Positions 26,879-36,348 of a stretch of DNA of 64,000 bases are shown here, piece after piece (the first letter of the stretch is position 1; each line of letters opens with the position of its first letter). Under the pieces are notes generated by a model, which had not been told where the DNA came from, did not search any database, and was given only the letters and a program-made list of their open reading frames with translations. The translations under genes and the position numbers were made by a program. The DNA comes from Paratinospora sagittata (taxonomy: Eukaryota > Streptophyta > Magnoliopsida > Ranunculales > Menispermaceae), in the NCBI GenBank assembly GCA_035771175.1, contig CM069595.1, forward strand, positions 5,188,094 to 5,252,093, given 5' to 3'.

Positions 26879-27486
26879 TTCCAAAAGAAAATGTTGGAGG
26901 CAATGACATTACGTCAAAACAAGAGACAGTGCAGGAGATAATAAAAAAAAGCAAAGTCATGGGAGGCTATTAAGGTGATCTAGGAGTTATGCTCTTGCAG
27001 CTATTATGCAGCCTAGGTTAGACCTCCAATTCCTGAAGTTCTTTCTCTTCATCATCATGAAGTTTGAAGTTCAAAGGGGTACTCAAGTGGGTGCGCTTTG
27101 TTTGGAGCTGCGTGGAAGAAAAAGAAGAGTGTCCAACAGTGGGGGCGTGTTGTTGAATGACAAAAATAATTGTTTGATGTCATGCGTCAGAATCCACATC
27201 CACGCGCCCTTCCACTTTTTTATGAACTTGATTGACATGATTACTTAACTTTTATAATAAAATAAAACAATGTGTCACAACTCTCTTAGATATTGATGGC
27301 AAATTAACATTTTCCCTTATGAAAACCCTGTAGTCATCTCCAGTTGTCAGAACTTCTTTAATTTAATCTTATTTGACAAGAAAAGAAAATTGACAACATT
27401 AGACTCTCTGACATCAAATTTTATTTGAATTAAATTTCTTATTTGACAAAAGACAAGAAAATCTAGCAGCCAAACGTTTTATTATC

Positions 27487-27766
27487 ATGGTATTGATAAA
27501 CTCAACAAATACAGTTTGGATTATGACACCTGACGCAAAATCCCTCAAATCTCGGGAAAAATCATCAACACATATCACCCACGAAACAACTAAGGTATCA
27601 TCCTGTCAACTACCTATTATCGACAAATATTTTTCTTCGTGCTTCTACTTTGTTTTCATTATGTTTCTTTTTGTTAACAAGAAATTTGCTATTTTGTTGA
27701 CTTTGTGTTTCTTCTCTGACCATTCATTTAAACACTCTAATCTTGGTATGTTTGATAAACATGCAG
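27487..27766 (+). promoter_or_regulatory. 5'-UTR exon and intron of the unknown 127-aa ORF, copy 1
   Basis: An untranslated exon ends with CACGAAACAACTAAG at 27594 before GTATCATCC (donor). The intron runs to an acceptor ACATGCAG at 27766, 27 bases ahead of the ATG at 27794. The donor-proximal motif is shared with modules at about 20710 and 29190, and the intron's 3' part is shared with the second ORF copy at 34280-34425. The exon/intron call is inferred from splice-like signals only. Confidence 0.4.
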
Positions 27767-27793
27767 ACAATACACCCGTGAAATACTCGATAA

Positions 27794-28177
27794 ATGGATG
27801 AGAACTCAAATTGCTTCATGCTGGCCAGAGAATTTTCTTATAGATTACTTAATCCAGCAATATTTGAGCCATTAATGATGAAGTTACAAGACCATCTGTA
27901 TGATTACGGGCTCCAACCTCAAATTGTGGATATTGAAGATCGGCCTTTTCTCGAAATCCATGAAACTTTCGTTTATTGTTGGTCTCCAAGAGAAACAAGC
28001 ACGCTAATGGTTTATTGGTCCATCATTGGTCGGCCTACTATAAGAGTCGTTCTAGATGACGAAGCGGAGACTAGGTACCCTGAAAATTTGTATGATGTTT
28101 TTTGGCACGACCTTATGGAGTCCGGTCTGCCAGTAATTTCAACATATGTACCATATTATTATGCGTGGGCGTATTAA
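27794..28177 (+). CDS. Uncharacterised 127-aa protein, copy 1
   Basis: This ORF is open from an ATG in good context (ATAAATGG) to TAA. The protein is acidic and aromatic-rich, with motifs REFSYRLLNPAIFEP, LYDYGLQPQIVD, FVYCWSPRETSTLMVYW and the end YVPYYYAWAY. I do not recognise it. It has no signal peptide and no membrane segment. A second copy at 34451-34834 has the same length and differs at 6 residues. By eye, 11 of 381 coding bases differ, 7 changing the residue and 4 silent, so constraint looks weak or modest, but both frames stay open. It lies inside the candidate Helitron block. It may be a captured exon, a small lineage-specific gene or a fragment. Confidence 0.45.
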   Translation: MDENSNCFMLAREFSYRLLNPAIFEPLMMKLQDHLYDYGLQPQIVDIEDRPFLEIHETFVYCWSPRETSTLMVYWSIIGRPTIRVVLDDEAETRYPENLYDVFWHDLMESGLPVISTYVPYYYAWAY

Positions 28178-28273
28178 ATTAATGTATACATACACAGAAG
28201 GGTAACATCAATTATTTGAATTTAATTCATTATGTTTGACACAAAAAACAAAAACAAAATATTTATCTCATTT

Positions 28274-28936
28274 AATATCCGTTAGCCGCAACATTTGAAT
28301 TTAATTCATTGAAAAATGAGGATATTACTACAGTTAATAATATAATAATTTTGACAATAAGAAGAGGTTAGAGAATTACAGTAGAAGGAGATGAGATCAT
28401 TCAATATTCGTTAGCCAATTGGTTTATTAGCACACATGTTCTTCATCCATAAGTCTAGAAATAACATAATATAAGATACTATGTGACCACACCAACTTGC
28501 TCATTTCCATGATAATGACATATTTTTTTAGAAACAGCCATAGTTATGTAACCTATTCAACATCATTTGTATTTAGATTTTGACAATAAGAAGAGGGTAA
28601 GAGAATTACAGTAGAATGAGATGAGATCATTCAATATCCGTTAACCGCAACATTTGAATTTAATTCATTGAAAAATGAGGATATTACTACAGTTAATAAT
28701 ATAATAATTTTGACAATCAGAAGAGGGTAAGAGAATTACAGTAGAAGGAGATGAGATCATTCAATATCCGTTAGCCAATTGGTTTATTAGCACACATGTT
28801 CTTCATCCATAAGTCTAGAAATAACATAATATAAGATACTATGTGGCCACACCAACTTGCTCATTTCCCTGATAATGACATATTTTTTTAGAAACAACCA
28901 TAGTTATGTAACCTATTCAACATCATTTGTATTTAG
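28274..28936. repeat. Tandem duplication, about 360-bp period, two copies
   Basis: Blocks at about 28274-28576 and 28633-28936 are nearly identical (for example GTTTATTAGCACACATGTTC and CATCATTTGTATTTAG occur in both at 359-360 bp spacing). The sequence between them is a partial third copy of the ATTTTGACAATAAGAAGAGG segment. It is non-coding and very recent judging by the few differences. Confidence 0.9.
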
Positions 28937-28949
28937 CCATTTTTAATAT

Positions 28950-29330
28950 ATGTCTGCCTAATTTTGTCCAAGTCTGAGAGATGTCTTCTGCCTAATTTTG
29001 TCCAAGTCTGAGAGATGCCGCAACCTTTCTTGACTATTGTCATGAAGTACTGTTACATGTGTTATCTTTTTCTTTAAACTCACTATAAATTTTAAGATGT
29101 TCTTCCTATTTGTATGCCGAAAGTTTTTCAACAAATAAAGACTACTGTACAACGACAAAATTTATCAGCACATATTACCCACGAAACTACTAAGGTATCA
29201 TCCTGTCAGCTTAATAAATTTTCTGTTTTTATTCATAGCTAACCTTTATGGATTTTTTTTTTGACTCTTCTTGCCAAGCATATGAATGATAAGATTTATT
29301 GTTTATAAAGAGTGGATACCTCAAAGACAC
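28950..29330 (+). promoter_or_regulatory. Promoter/5'-UTR-like module, copy 2, with a 34-bp tandem repeat
   Basis: The block begins with two copies (34-bp period, at 28954 and 28988) of CTGCCTAATTTTGTCCAAGT. It then has ATGCCGCAAC..TTGACTAT, CTATAAAT, CACGAAACTACTAAG with donor-like GTATC at 29194/29195, and TTCATAGC(T)AACCTT plus a T run. The order parallels 20377-20830. A minus-strand frame at 29229-29420 overlaps it and has no family signature. Confidence 0.4.
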
Positions 29331-30458
29331 AAATATCCGTACCTCAACCTCTCTTATCTCGGGTTGATCTGTCCCGAACATCGTAAACGTCGGAGTCTCA
29401 AGATCCGAAACTAAAACCAAACAAACAACAAAAACAGTTAGACTATAACATTACATATGTTACAAATACAAATATCCTTATTACTGACAAACCCTTAGCC
29501 ATGCTCTTTTTCCTAGACATAATGTTAAAGGCATGCCAAATCTAGATCTCCACGTAAAACAAATCTTCTGACATTTGTCGATTTTGTCAATAGTCTCCTC
29601 CAGCAACAAAACATGTTAAAATCTTTCAATAACTTTTTACGCATGGGCTATGATTATGTGAGCCAACAAAATATATTAAAACATAAAAAACTTCTTGGCT
29701 TTTATAAGAAGCTACCAAATTAAGTGGTGAAAGAAAGTGTGGGAAAATGTCTAACGTTTGTGATGAGCTCCAATCTTATAAATTATAAAATACGTCTGAT
29801 ATAACGTCAACAATTTCGCAAAAGAAAAACAGACCACACATTTTAATTATTCAATTTATCCTTTATTCATTTTTTCTACTTTTGTTGTCATTAATTCTTT
29901 TTTGGCCTTAACATTTTTTTAGTTCATTTCCTTCTCAATGTACTTTAGCAAATTTCTCATTCAAATACTCATTTATTGTTAATAAAAGATTTTTATCCTT
30001 TCGACTTTTGTTTCCCTTTAAAATATGATATATCAAACATTTTAGTTCAACTTTGGGTCCTACTACATCTTGGATTCGATACAAAGGAAACATATTTAGC
30101 TTAAAAGATTTTATTGCCTAATTATAATTTCATTTAATCCTTACCTTATCTGTCCCATATCAATTTTGGCAACAATCAACAATTTATTGTCATGTAATTT
30201 ACAACAACGGGGAATATATAAATATAAAATGCAACATAAATATATACTATGTATATGAAAGATATATGAACATAACAACGTCTTACAAATTAAATACTAA
30301 TAATACAAAGTTTTGTTTTTTGGATCATTGATTAAGCAACTACTAAATATAATGGACTTAAGTTATTACATTCATAAACAAATCTATTACAAGACCCAAA
30401 TAAGACACCACAACCTTCACAAAAAAAACTGAATTTCTTTAAATTAAACAATTACTCT
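29331..30458. other. AT-rich interval, partly 3' flank of the coiled-coil gene
   Basis: No gene is supported here. The part nearest 30458 is the likely 3' untranslated region of the minus-strand coiled-coil gene. The rest is AT-rich with no recognised repeat family. Confidence 0.3.
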
Positions 30459-32054
30459 TTAAAACAAGGCTTCGCCATCTGCATTTAGCCTTTCACCTAA
30501 TAGAGATTGCGGTGGCACATTAACCTGTATAGCTTGATTGTTACTTGAGACTATGTTAACATCTAAGTTAAATGAAACTTCACCCAGAGAATCAACTTCT
30601 ACCATTTGTGTCCACTGAGGAATTGGAGTAGCTGATGATCCTGTACCAAATTGCGAACCAAGCATAGCACTCTCATTCATGTTACTGTCAGTATTCAAGG
30701 CAACATTTTGATTTGCATTGTAGATTTCTTTCATTAAAGATAAAATATGTGAATTCTCTGGTAAACCCTTATAAGATATGTTTGGCAAAAAGCTTTTACC
30801 TTGACTATCATCTGCAATACTCTTGAAATGGTCTCTCTCATGTCGAAGCCCTGTCTTTGTTGTCCAAGCCTGTGCTAATAACTTGCGTAATTTATCATTT
30901 TCTTGCCTCATTTTCCTCATCTCCTCAGTCAGATCTCTTATCGAGCTTTCCATGCAAGCAGAACGATAGTCTCTGGCCTCAGCCTCTTCATTAATTTTTT
31001 TCGTCAAAGTCTCAAACTTCTTTTGGACTTGAACATTTTGATTTGAATACTCCAACACATGCTTTAACTCTGAGAATATCATATGGTAGAGTAATGTTGC
31101 CTTCATAAAAACATAAGCAACACAAAAGTTTAAACAAAATCATAGGTTGGCTTAAAAAAATGCTTAATGTGAATATGATTAAACCCAAAATTGTTCTATC
31201 ACTTACCTCTGAAAAATGGCGGCAAGCTTCTTCCCATTTCTCCTCTCTTGACATCAACAAATATTTTTCTATCGTTGCATTGGGGATGTCAACGAACTTA
31301 TCTTTATTCCCCCTTAAACTAGACCCATGCAAGAAAACCAGATCCTCATCGTTGTTTGTTGCTTTTACTTTCTCCTGTTGTTCTATTTCATCTTTGTTTC
31401 CCGAAGACATTGCTACAAATTTTACTTTGCCTCTACAACCTTTCAAACTCTTAAGTGAATCAGATCTACCTAAAGATTGTTCACTTCTCTTTCCTTTGTT
31501 TATATGGTCAGATAAAATTGCTTGAATACCACCATCACATTTTTGTCCCACCCCTATTTCACTTCCTCCAGTAGTGTCTACAAACATTGTCTTTTTCATT
31601 TTTTTTGCAGACGAGTTGATGGAATGTTCTTGACATCTGTTGGTTTGCAGTCTGCCTTCATTGTTAACACCATTGTTGGTACTCATATCTGCACCATGAA
31701 CAAATCAACTTGCAACCAACATACACCAATTATGACTTTTATGTCATGTGATATGAAGTTATTCATTGTTAAAAGTAATAAATTGTCATAATGTGTCAAT
31801 GTTGGTCCCTTTTCTTATTTACATTGTTTAAACCATATTTAGCTATACAAATATATATATCTCCATCTCCATACATTCTAAATTTAACTTTGGCCTCAGC
31901 TGGTGAACTTTTACAAACATGTTCCCCATGAACAAAGTCCAGTAAACACTGGAATGTAATAAATTTCCTTCTGAACACTACTCATATTTATACTCACAAA
32001 GACAATGTAGTAGTCGTTATCCTCATACGTGAAGAAACAATCTCGAAACTTCAT
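30459..32054 (-). CDS. Unrecognised coiled-coil protein gene, partly modelled
   Basis: Two exons are well supported on the minus strand: 31688-31207 and 31100-30459, joined at GAG/GTAAG and AAG/GCA with frame kept. The joined part is about 373 residues. It starts with a Ser/Lys-rich segment (KKMKKTMFVDTTGG, GRSDSLKSLKGC), then EKYLLMSREEKWEEACRHFSE, a long heptad-rich coil (LTKKINEEAEARDYRSA, LTEEMRKMRQENDKLRKLL) and an Asn/Gln-rich tail ending GERLNADGEALF. A 5' exon is less certain. Candidate coding pieces lie at about 31830-31945 (CLLDFVHGEHVCKSSPAEAK) and at 32054 (MKFRDCFFTYEDNDYYIVF), but the apparent gap between them is too short for a plant intron. No domain family is recognised. It may be a gene fragment within the accessory block. 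Its 5' end lies some 270 bp from the LOG stop, same strand. Confidence 0.5.
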
Positions 32055-32325
32055 TCCCTACATCACTGACTTTCGAGTTTTTGTTTCTCTTTTCTTAAAG
32101 CCAATTTTGTTTGTAATTGACAATAAAATTCAACATCGAGTTCATGCCAAATCAAACAACAATTCTATTCAAATAAACAAGATTTTACATTTCTTTCCAC
32201 AAAATGGAGGAGATCGACCATTGCAAATCTTGCACAGAGCAAATGACTATAAATATATGATATATATATATATACGCTACATTCAGAATTCAACTGTGGT
32301 CCACTTATTGAAGAGCCACTTCAGG

Positions 32326-32801
32326 CTACACAGGCACATTAAACTCTTCTTGCACAGCCTCCCACCTTGCCCTGGCAACAACACCCTCATGAGCGGGTAC
32401 ATAGTCCTAACCACCAAAACGGACAAAAAGACCAAAATTCAGTATACTAATTTAACAAAGTGAATTACTTTTATATATCTATGCTTTGTATTGATGAGCA
32501 ACAATCGAACTTGAAGGACTAATTTATTGAAGAAAATAAAACCTCGAGTTTCTGTAAGAGCTCCTTTGCATTTGGAGCCGAAACGACTATGTGACGCTGA
32601 GACATTTTAATGAACCCATCATCCACTGCTTTATCTATGAAGGTAAGTAGATCATTGTAGTACCCATCAACATTAAGCAACCCCACCTGCAGCTTACTTA
32701 CGACTACTTAGTAAAGCTTGGAAAAACATGAATTATATATACGCATCCAACCGTGATGGTGGGGGACCGTTCAGCGCCGTACCCAGCTTAGCTTGAGTTT
32801 T

Positions 32802-32879
<78 letters not shown>

Positions 32880-33778
32880 CTAGATAGATAAATGAATACA
32901 GTGGGTTGTGATTTGCTTACAGGTTTGTCATGGATCCCAAGTTGCGCCCAGCTAATGACCTCCAATAACTCTTCCAATGTCCCATAACCACCTGTATAGT
33001 TATTGAAATAGAAATCCTTTATAGCCTTTTTCGAAGGTTAACTTATATGTGATAATATATTCTGATTAAAGTGATAACAATTCCAACTGAAACAAAGGAC
33101 CTGGTAATGCAATAAAGCAATCAGAGTGGCAAGCCATTTCAGCTTTCCTTTTGTGCATGTCGGCAACTACTCTTAATTCCCCAACTGTCTCTCCAACTAT
33201 CTGATCCCATGAAATGATAATGAGAAAATACTTAGGAAAAAGTAAAATGAGGACTTTACTTAAGCATAATGCGATTACAAACCTCTTTGCACATAAGCAT
33301 TTTGGGAATAATTCTGTCCACAAAATCCACCAACAAACATAAATTAAAAAAGGAGCCTCAAAAAATAAACAAAACTCCTGAAAAATATATGATAAAAATA
33401 GATTCTTTATGTACTTGGTCCTTAATATTACTTACCCAAGAACATGTCCTCCACCTTGATAAACAGCCTGAGAAACCAAACCCATCAAACCCACACTCGC
33501 ACCACCATAAACAAGGTTCAAATTCCTTGAAATCTTCAAACAATTAACACACTTCAATATTAAACAATGAGGCACAAATGACATAGCCCACCAACCAAAC
33601 CATGCCAAAGAAAACAAGTCGTAGGAACAAAAAAAAAATGTTTGTACAATCATTAATAAATTACCAGCTCTTCACCTAACTCAAGAGTAGCGTTTCTGTA
33701 ACAATCTCTTTTCCCGGCCCTACTCCCACAAAACACACAAACACTTCGAAACCTTGACTTCACTATCTCCTTCTCCAT
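32326..33778 (-). CDS. LOG: Cytokinin riboside 5'-monophosphate phosphoribohydrolase (LONELY GUY)
   Basis: LOG enzymes cleave the ribose 5'-phosphate from cytokinin nucleotides to release the active free base, in the cytosol. Seven minus-strand exons join in frame: 33778-33665, 33533-33436, 33313-33283, 33200-33101, 32991-32921, 32686-32543 and 32406-32326 (639 bp, 212 aa), the usual family length. Visible hallmarks are [13 protein letters not shown] near the amino end, [32 protein letters not shown] with the conserved Arg/Lys-Glu region, and the diagnostic PGGYGTLEE motif (about residues 114-122). [14 protein letters not shown] and a [16 protein letters not shown] tail follow. All splice junctions are GT-AG and no disabling change is seen. 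It sits inside the candidate Helitron block, and an orphan copy of exon 1 lies 7 kb to the left. The DNA immediately upstream of the start has been replaced by unrelated sequence, so its own promoter may be lost. Confidence 0.92.
32807..32878. repeat. (TA)n microsatellite in a LOG intron
   Basis: About 72 bases of alternating A and T within the intron between LOG exons 5 and 6. It is self-complementary and likely length-variable. Confidence 0.95.
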
Positions 33779-33846
33779 GCTTATCAATCACTTAATTTTT
33801 TTCCGCTCCGCTCAAATATCTCTTCCAACTTTTGTAAGTTCTCCTC

Positions 33847-34180
33847 CTATCTATACAAAAGAAACGAACACAGGAAGGTGACTCTTCACTGGTCTCTGCT
33901 GACAAGAGGAGAGCAAATTGCCAATCTGTTAAGGGCTGCAACCAAAACTTCAACTCTTCAAGGTGATGACCGTGCTGATGAACAGGACCGACAAGGTGTG
34001 CTGAGGAGCGTACTAATGAACAGGACCGCCAAGCATGTGGATGAACAGTCGACACCTGTGTGGATGAGCAGGAAAACGTGCTGACAAAAGTCAGCAAGTG
34101 TGGCTGCAGGCGTGCTGTGCAACAGTAACTCCGATGACAAAAGTCAACAATTGCTAGCTGCCGACATGCAAATAAATAGT
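33847..34180. other. GC-richer filler DNA with short internal repeats
   Basis: Base composition is clearly less AT-rich than the surroundings. A degenerate motif GATGAACAGGACCG(A/C)CAAG recurs, with variants at about 33975, 34014 and 34040. GTGCTGACAAAAGTCAGCAA and GATGACAAAAGTCAACAA form another pair. No coding family is recognised. It separates the LOG start from the telomeric tract and could be part of a retroelement LTR or other repair filler. Confidence 0.5.
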
Positions 34181-34270
34181 AAACCCCAACCCTAAACCCT
34201 AAACCCTAAACCCTAAACCCTAAACCCTAGACCTTAAACCCTAAACCCTTAACCCTAAACCCTTAACCCT
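34181..34270. repeat. Interstitial telomeric repeat, (CCCTAAA)n
   Basis: About 12 units of the plant telomere heptamer lie in the C-rich orientation on the plus strand. The first several are perfect, followed by variants such as CCCTAGA, CCTTAAA and CCCTTAA. The tract abuts the GC-rich filler on the left. On the right it joins directly to the intron of the second unknown-ORF copy (TATCGACAAATA). Confidence 0.95.
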
Positions 34271-34450
34271 ATCTATCGACAAATACGTTTCTTTGTTCTT
34301 CTACTTTGTTTTCATTATGTTTCTTTTTGTTAACAAGAAATTTGCTATTTTGTTGACTTTGTGTTTCTTCTCTGACCATTCATTTAAACACTCTAATCTT
34401 GGTATGTTTGATAAACATGCAGACAATACACCCCGTGAAATACTCGATAA

Positions 34451-34834
34451 ATGGATGAGAACCAAAATTGCTTCATGCAGGCAAGAGAATTTTCTTATAG
34501 ATTACTTAATCCAGCAATCTTTGAGTCATTAATGATGAAGTTACAAGACCATCTGTATGATTATGGGCTCCAACCTCAAATTGTGGATAATGAAGATCGG
34601 CCTTTTCTCGAAATCGATGAAACTTTCGTTTATTGTTGGTCTCCAAGAGAAACAAGCACGCTAATGGTTTATTGGTCCATCATTGGTCGACCTACTATAA
34701 GAGTCGTTCTAGATGACGAAGCGGGGACTAGGTACCCTGAAAATTTGTATGATGTTTTTTGGCACGACCTTATGGAGTCCGGTCTGCCAGTAATTTCAAC
34801 ATATGTACCATATTATTATGCGTGGGCGTATTAA
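34451..34834 (+). CDS. Uncharacterised 127-aa protein, copy 2
   Basis: A paralogous copy of the ORF at 27794-28177: same start context, same length, same end YVPYYYAWAY. Residue differences are S5Q, L10Q, P26S, I47N, H56D and E92G (copy 1 to copy 2). The intron-like sequence before it (34272-34425, acceptor ACATGCAG) is present, but the upstream untranslated exon and promoter of copy 1 are missing, replaced by telomeric repeats. One extra C near 34430 shifts the short upstream frame relative to copy 1 but leaves this ORF intact. Transcription of this copy would need a new promoter. Function unknown. Confidence 0.42.
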   Translation: MDENQNCFMQAREFSYRLLNPAIFESLMMKLQDHLYDYGLQPQIVDNEDRPFLEIDETFVYCWSPRETSTLMVYWSIIGRPTIRVVLDDEAGTRYPENLYDVFWHDLMESGLPVISTYVPYYYAWAY

Positions 34835-34862
34835 ATTAATGTATACCTCTAAATGTGCGCGC

Positions 34863-34867
<5 letters not shown>

Positions 34868-34932
<65 letters not shown>

Positions 34933-34951
34933 ATATGTATATATGTATATA
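34868..34951. repeat. (TA)n / (TATATG)n microsatellite
   Basis: A pure TA run is followed by TATATG units just downstream of the second unknown ORF. It is low-complexity and non-coding. Confidence 0.95.
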
Positions 34952-35860
34952 ACTCATAATAGATGTATAAATGTAATATAACCTATCAATATAAAAATAT
35001 GTAATATTAGATAAATGTTATATGACACTTTACTTTTGTATATTATACAATTAAATGAAGAAGACATACAACCACCTATATATTTCAAGCATGAATTTAC
35101 CTAGCTATATAGTGTTTGTTTGTTGCAAAACTTTGAATAATAATAAGAAGCAGATATTTATATAAATATTTGTTAAATAAGTAAGCGTCACGTGATAATT
35201 AATTACATTTTCTAATTACACACCAATGAGCAGTTTGGTATATGTCATTGTAAATACCTCTCACTATTTGTTTTTTTCTTTTCTTTCATCTCTTTCTTCT
35301 TTTGTTTTCTTTCTCAACCATTCCTCCTTTTCATTTCTCCAGCAATCACTCTCTATCTCTTGCTTCAACATATGTAATGACTTTGACTTTGACCAGTTGT
35401 TCATTTCGTTTATATATGTGATAAGTTTTCAAAACCATTTCGTTGTTGCATTATCATATATGTAATGTTAGTCATCATTTTGTCATATTTATGTACTTAT
35501 AAAGGTTGTAAATAAATGCATGACTACGAATTTTACATTATCTAATTTAATGGTATTTTATTAATAGAAGCTTTAAAAGAAATAGAATGATTTTTCTTTT
35601 TGTTTGACAAAAATTCATGCATCATAAATTTCAATCAAAATGTTACGATGATATATATATGATCAAATATTTATACCAACCTATAATAGTGAAAAATTGA
35701 AGATGAATTATTTTTTTTAAATTCGTATAGACAACAAATGATGAATGCTATATAATTATATTTTAATCAATTAGTTAATATTATTCTTAACATCAATATT
35801 ATTTACACAGAAGGGTAGCATTTTTAGTAAATCTAAATTGAGTCTATAGTAATATTATTT

Positions 35861-35896
35861 TATTAACGCCGCCCATCGGGCGGGCCTACAAACTTG
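35861..35896 (+). other. Helitron-like 3' terminus
   Basis: TATTAACG is followed by a hairpin, CCGCCC-ATC-GGGCGG (35869-35883), then GCCTACAAACTTG before TT. A GC hairpin 10-13 bases from the end in AT-rich DNA is the signature of Helitron 3' ends. The expected CTRR is CTTG here, which is one mismatch from CTAG. The motif ACACAGAAGGGTA lies about 80 bp upstream and also follows copy 1 of the 127-aa ORF (28191-28203), linking that ORF to the element's 3' region. Confidence 0.5.
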
Positions 35897-36279
35897 TTCT
35901 TTTTAATTTTTCACCTTTTGTTTGTATATGTTTGGTTAGTTGGTTGTTTGCTTTTTGGTTTTATTTTATTTTTTTATAAATTCTTATTTTTAAAAGAATC
36001 ACAACCCGACACAGCACATTAGTTTTAAGGGATTCTCAGCATTTTTTTATACTAGGCCACGCCATGCTATGCTCATTTTTGGCATCTGGTTAGCAACAGC
36101 GGGTGAATCTAGTCCAACTGGTGGTGCGAAAGGGTTGCTTCAATTGTGTGAACTACAAATAATCGATAAGGGTAACCATTCTCATTTATAATATCAAAAC
36201 AACGTGCCAAAAAGATGTGAACTATTCATTTTCCAATAGATAATTCCCCGAGAGCCGATAAGATAAAACTTTTGACTTC
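35897..36279. other. Short intergenic region before the first acyl-activating enzyme gene
   Basis: AT-rich DNA with no gene seen. It should contain the distal promoter of the acyl-activating enzyme gene that begins at 36349. Confidence 0.35.
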
Positions 36280-36287
36280 TATATAAA
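36280..36287 (+). promoter_or_regulatory. TATA box of acyl-activating enzyme gene A
   Basis: TATATAAA lies 62 bases upstream of the ATG at 36349, leaving room for a leader of about 35-40 bases. It supports that ATG as the start. Confidence 0.6.
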
Positions 36288-36348
36288 ATGCATCCCCGCG
36301 AGTATTTCGGAGATCGTCGGCGTTCCTGCACTGTTCTTCTAATCAGAT

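Larger units (their letters stand above)
20248..35896 (+). mobile_element. Candidate giant non-autonomous Helitron (about 15.6 kb) or nested Helitrons
   Basis: The left end at 20248 starts TCTATACTATATACTT directly after an A, then continues with AGGCTCCTGAGCGCGCCACG near 20281-20301. This is the typical look of plant Helitron 5' termini. The right end has a GC hairpin, CCGCCC-ATC-GGGCGG (35869-35883), in AT-rich DNA. It is followed 13 bases later by CTTG before a T. Helitrons end with such a hairpin and CTRR, inserted before T. Here CTRR would be CTTG, one mismatch. No Rep/helicase protein is visible, so an element would be non-autonomous. Inside are gene fragments, duplicated modules and a full LOG gene, as expected for gene-capturing Helitrons. 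That the two ends belong to one element is inference; they could belong to separate nested insertions. Confidence 0.42.

Noticed and set aside
35226..35465. 79-codon plus-strand hydrophobic ORF downstream of the second unknown ORF
   Set aside because: Encoded by a TTTTCTTC-type pyrimidine tract with no family motif. Low complexity explains the hydrophobicity.
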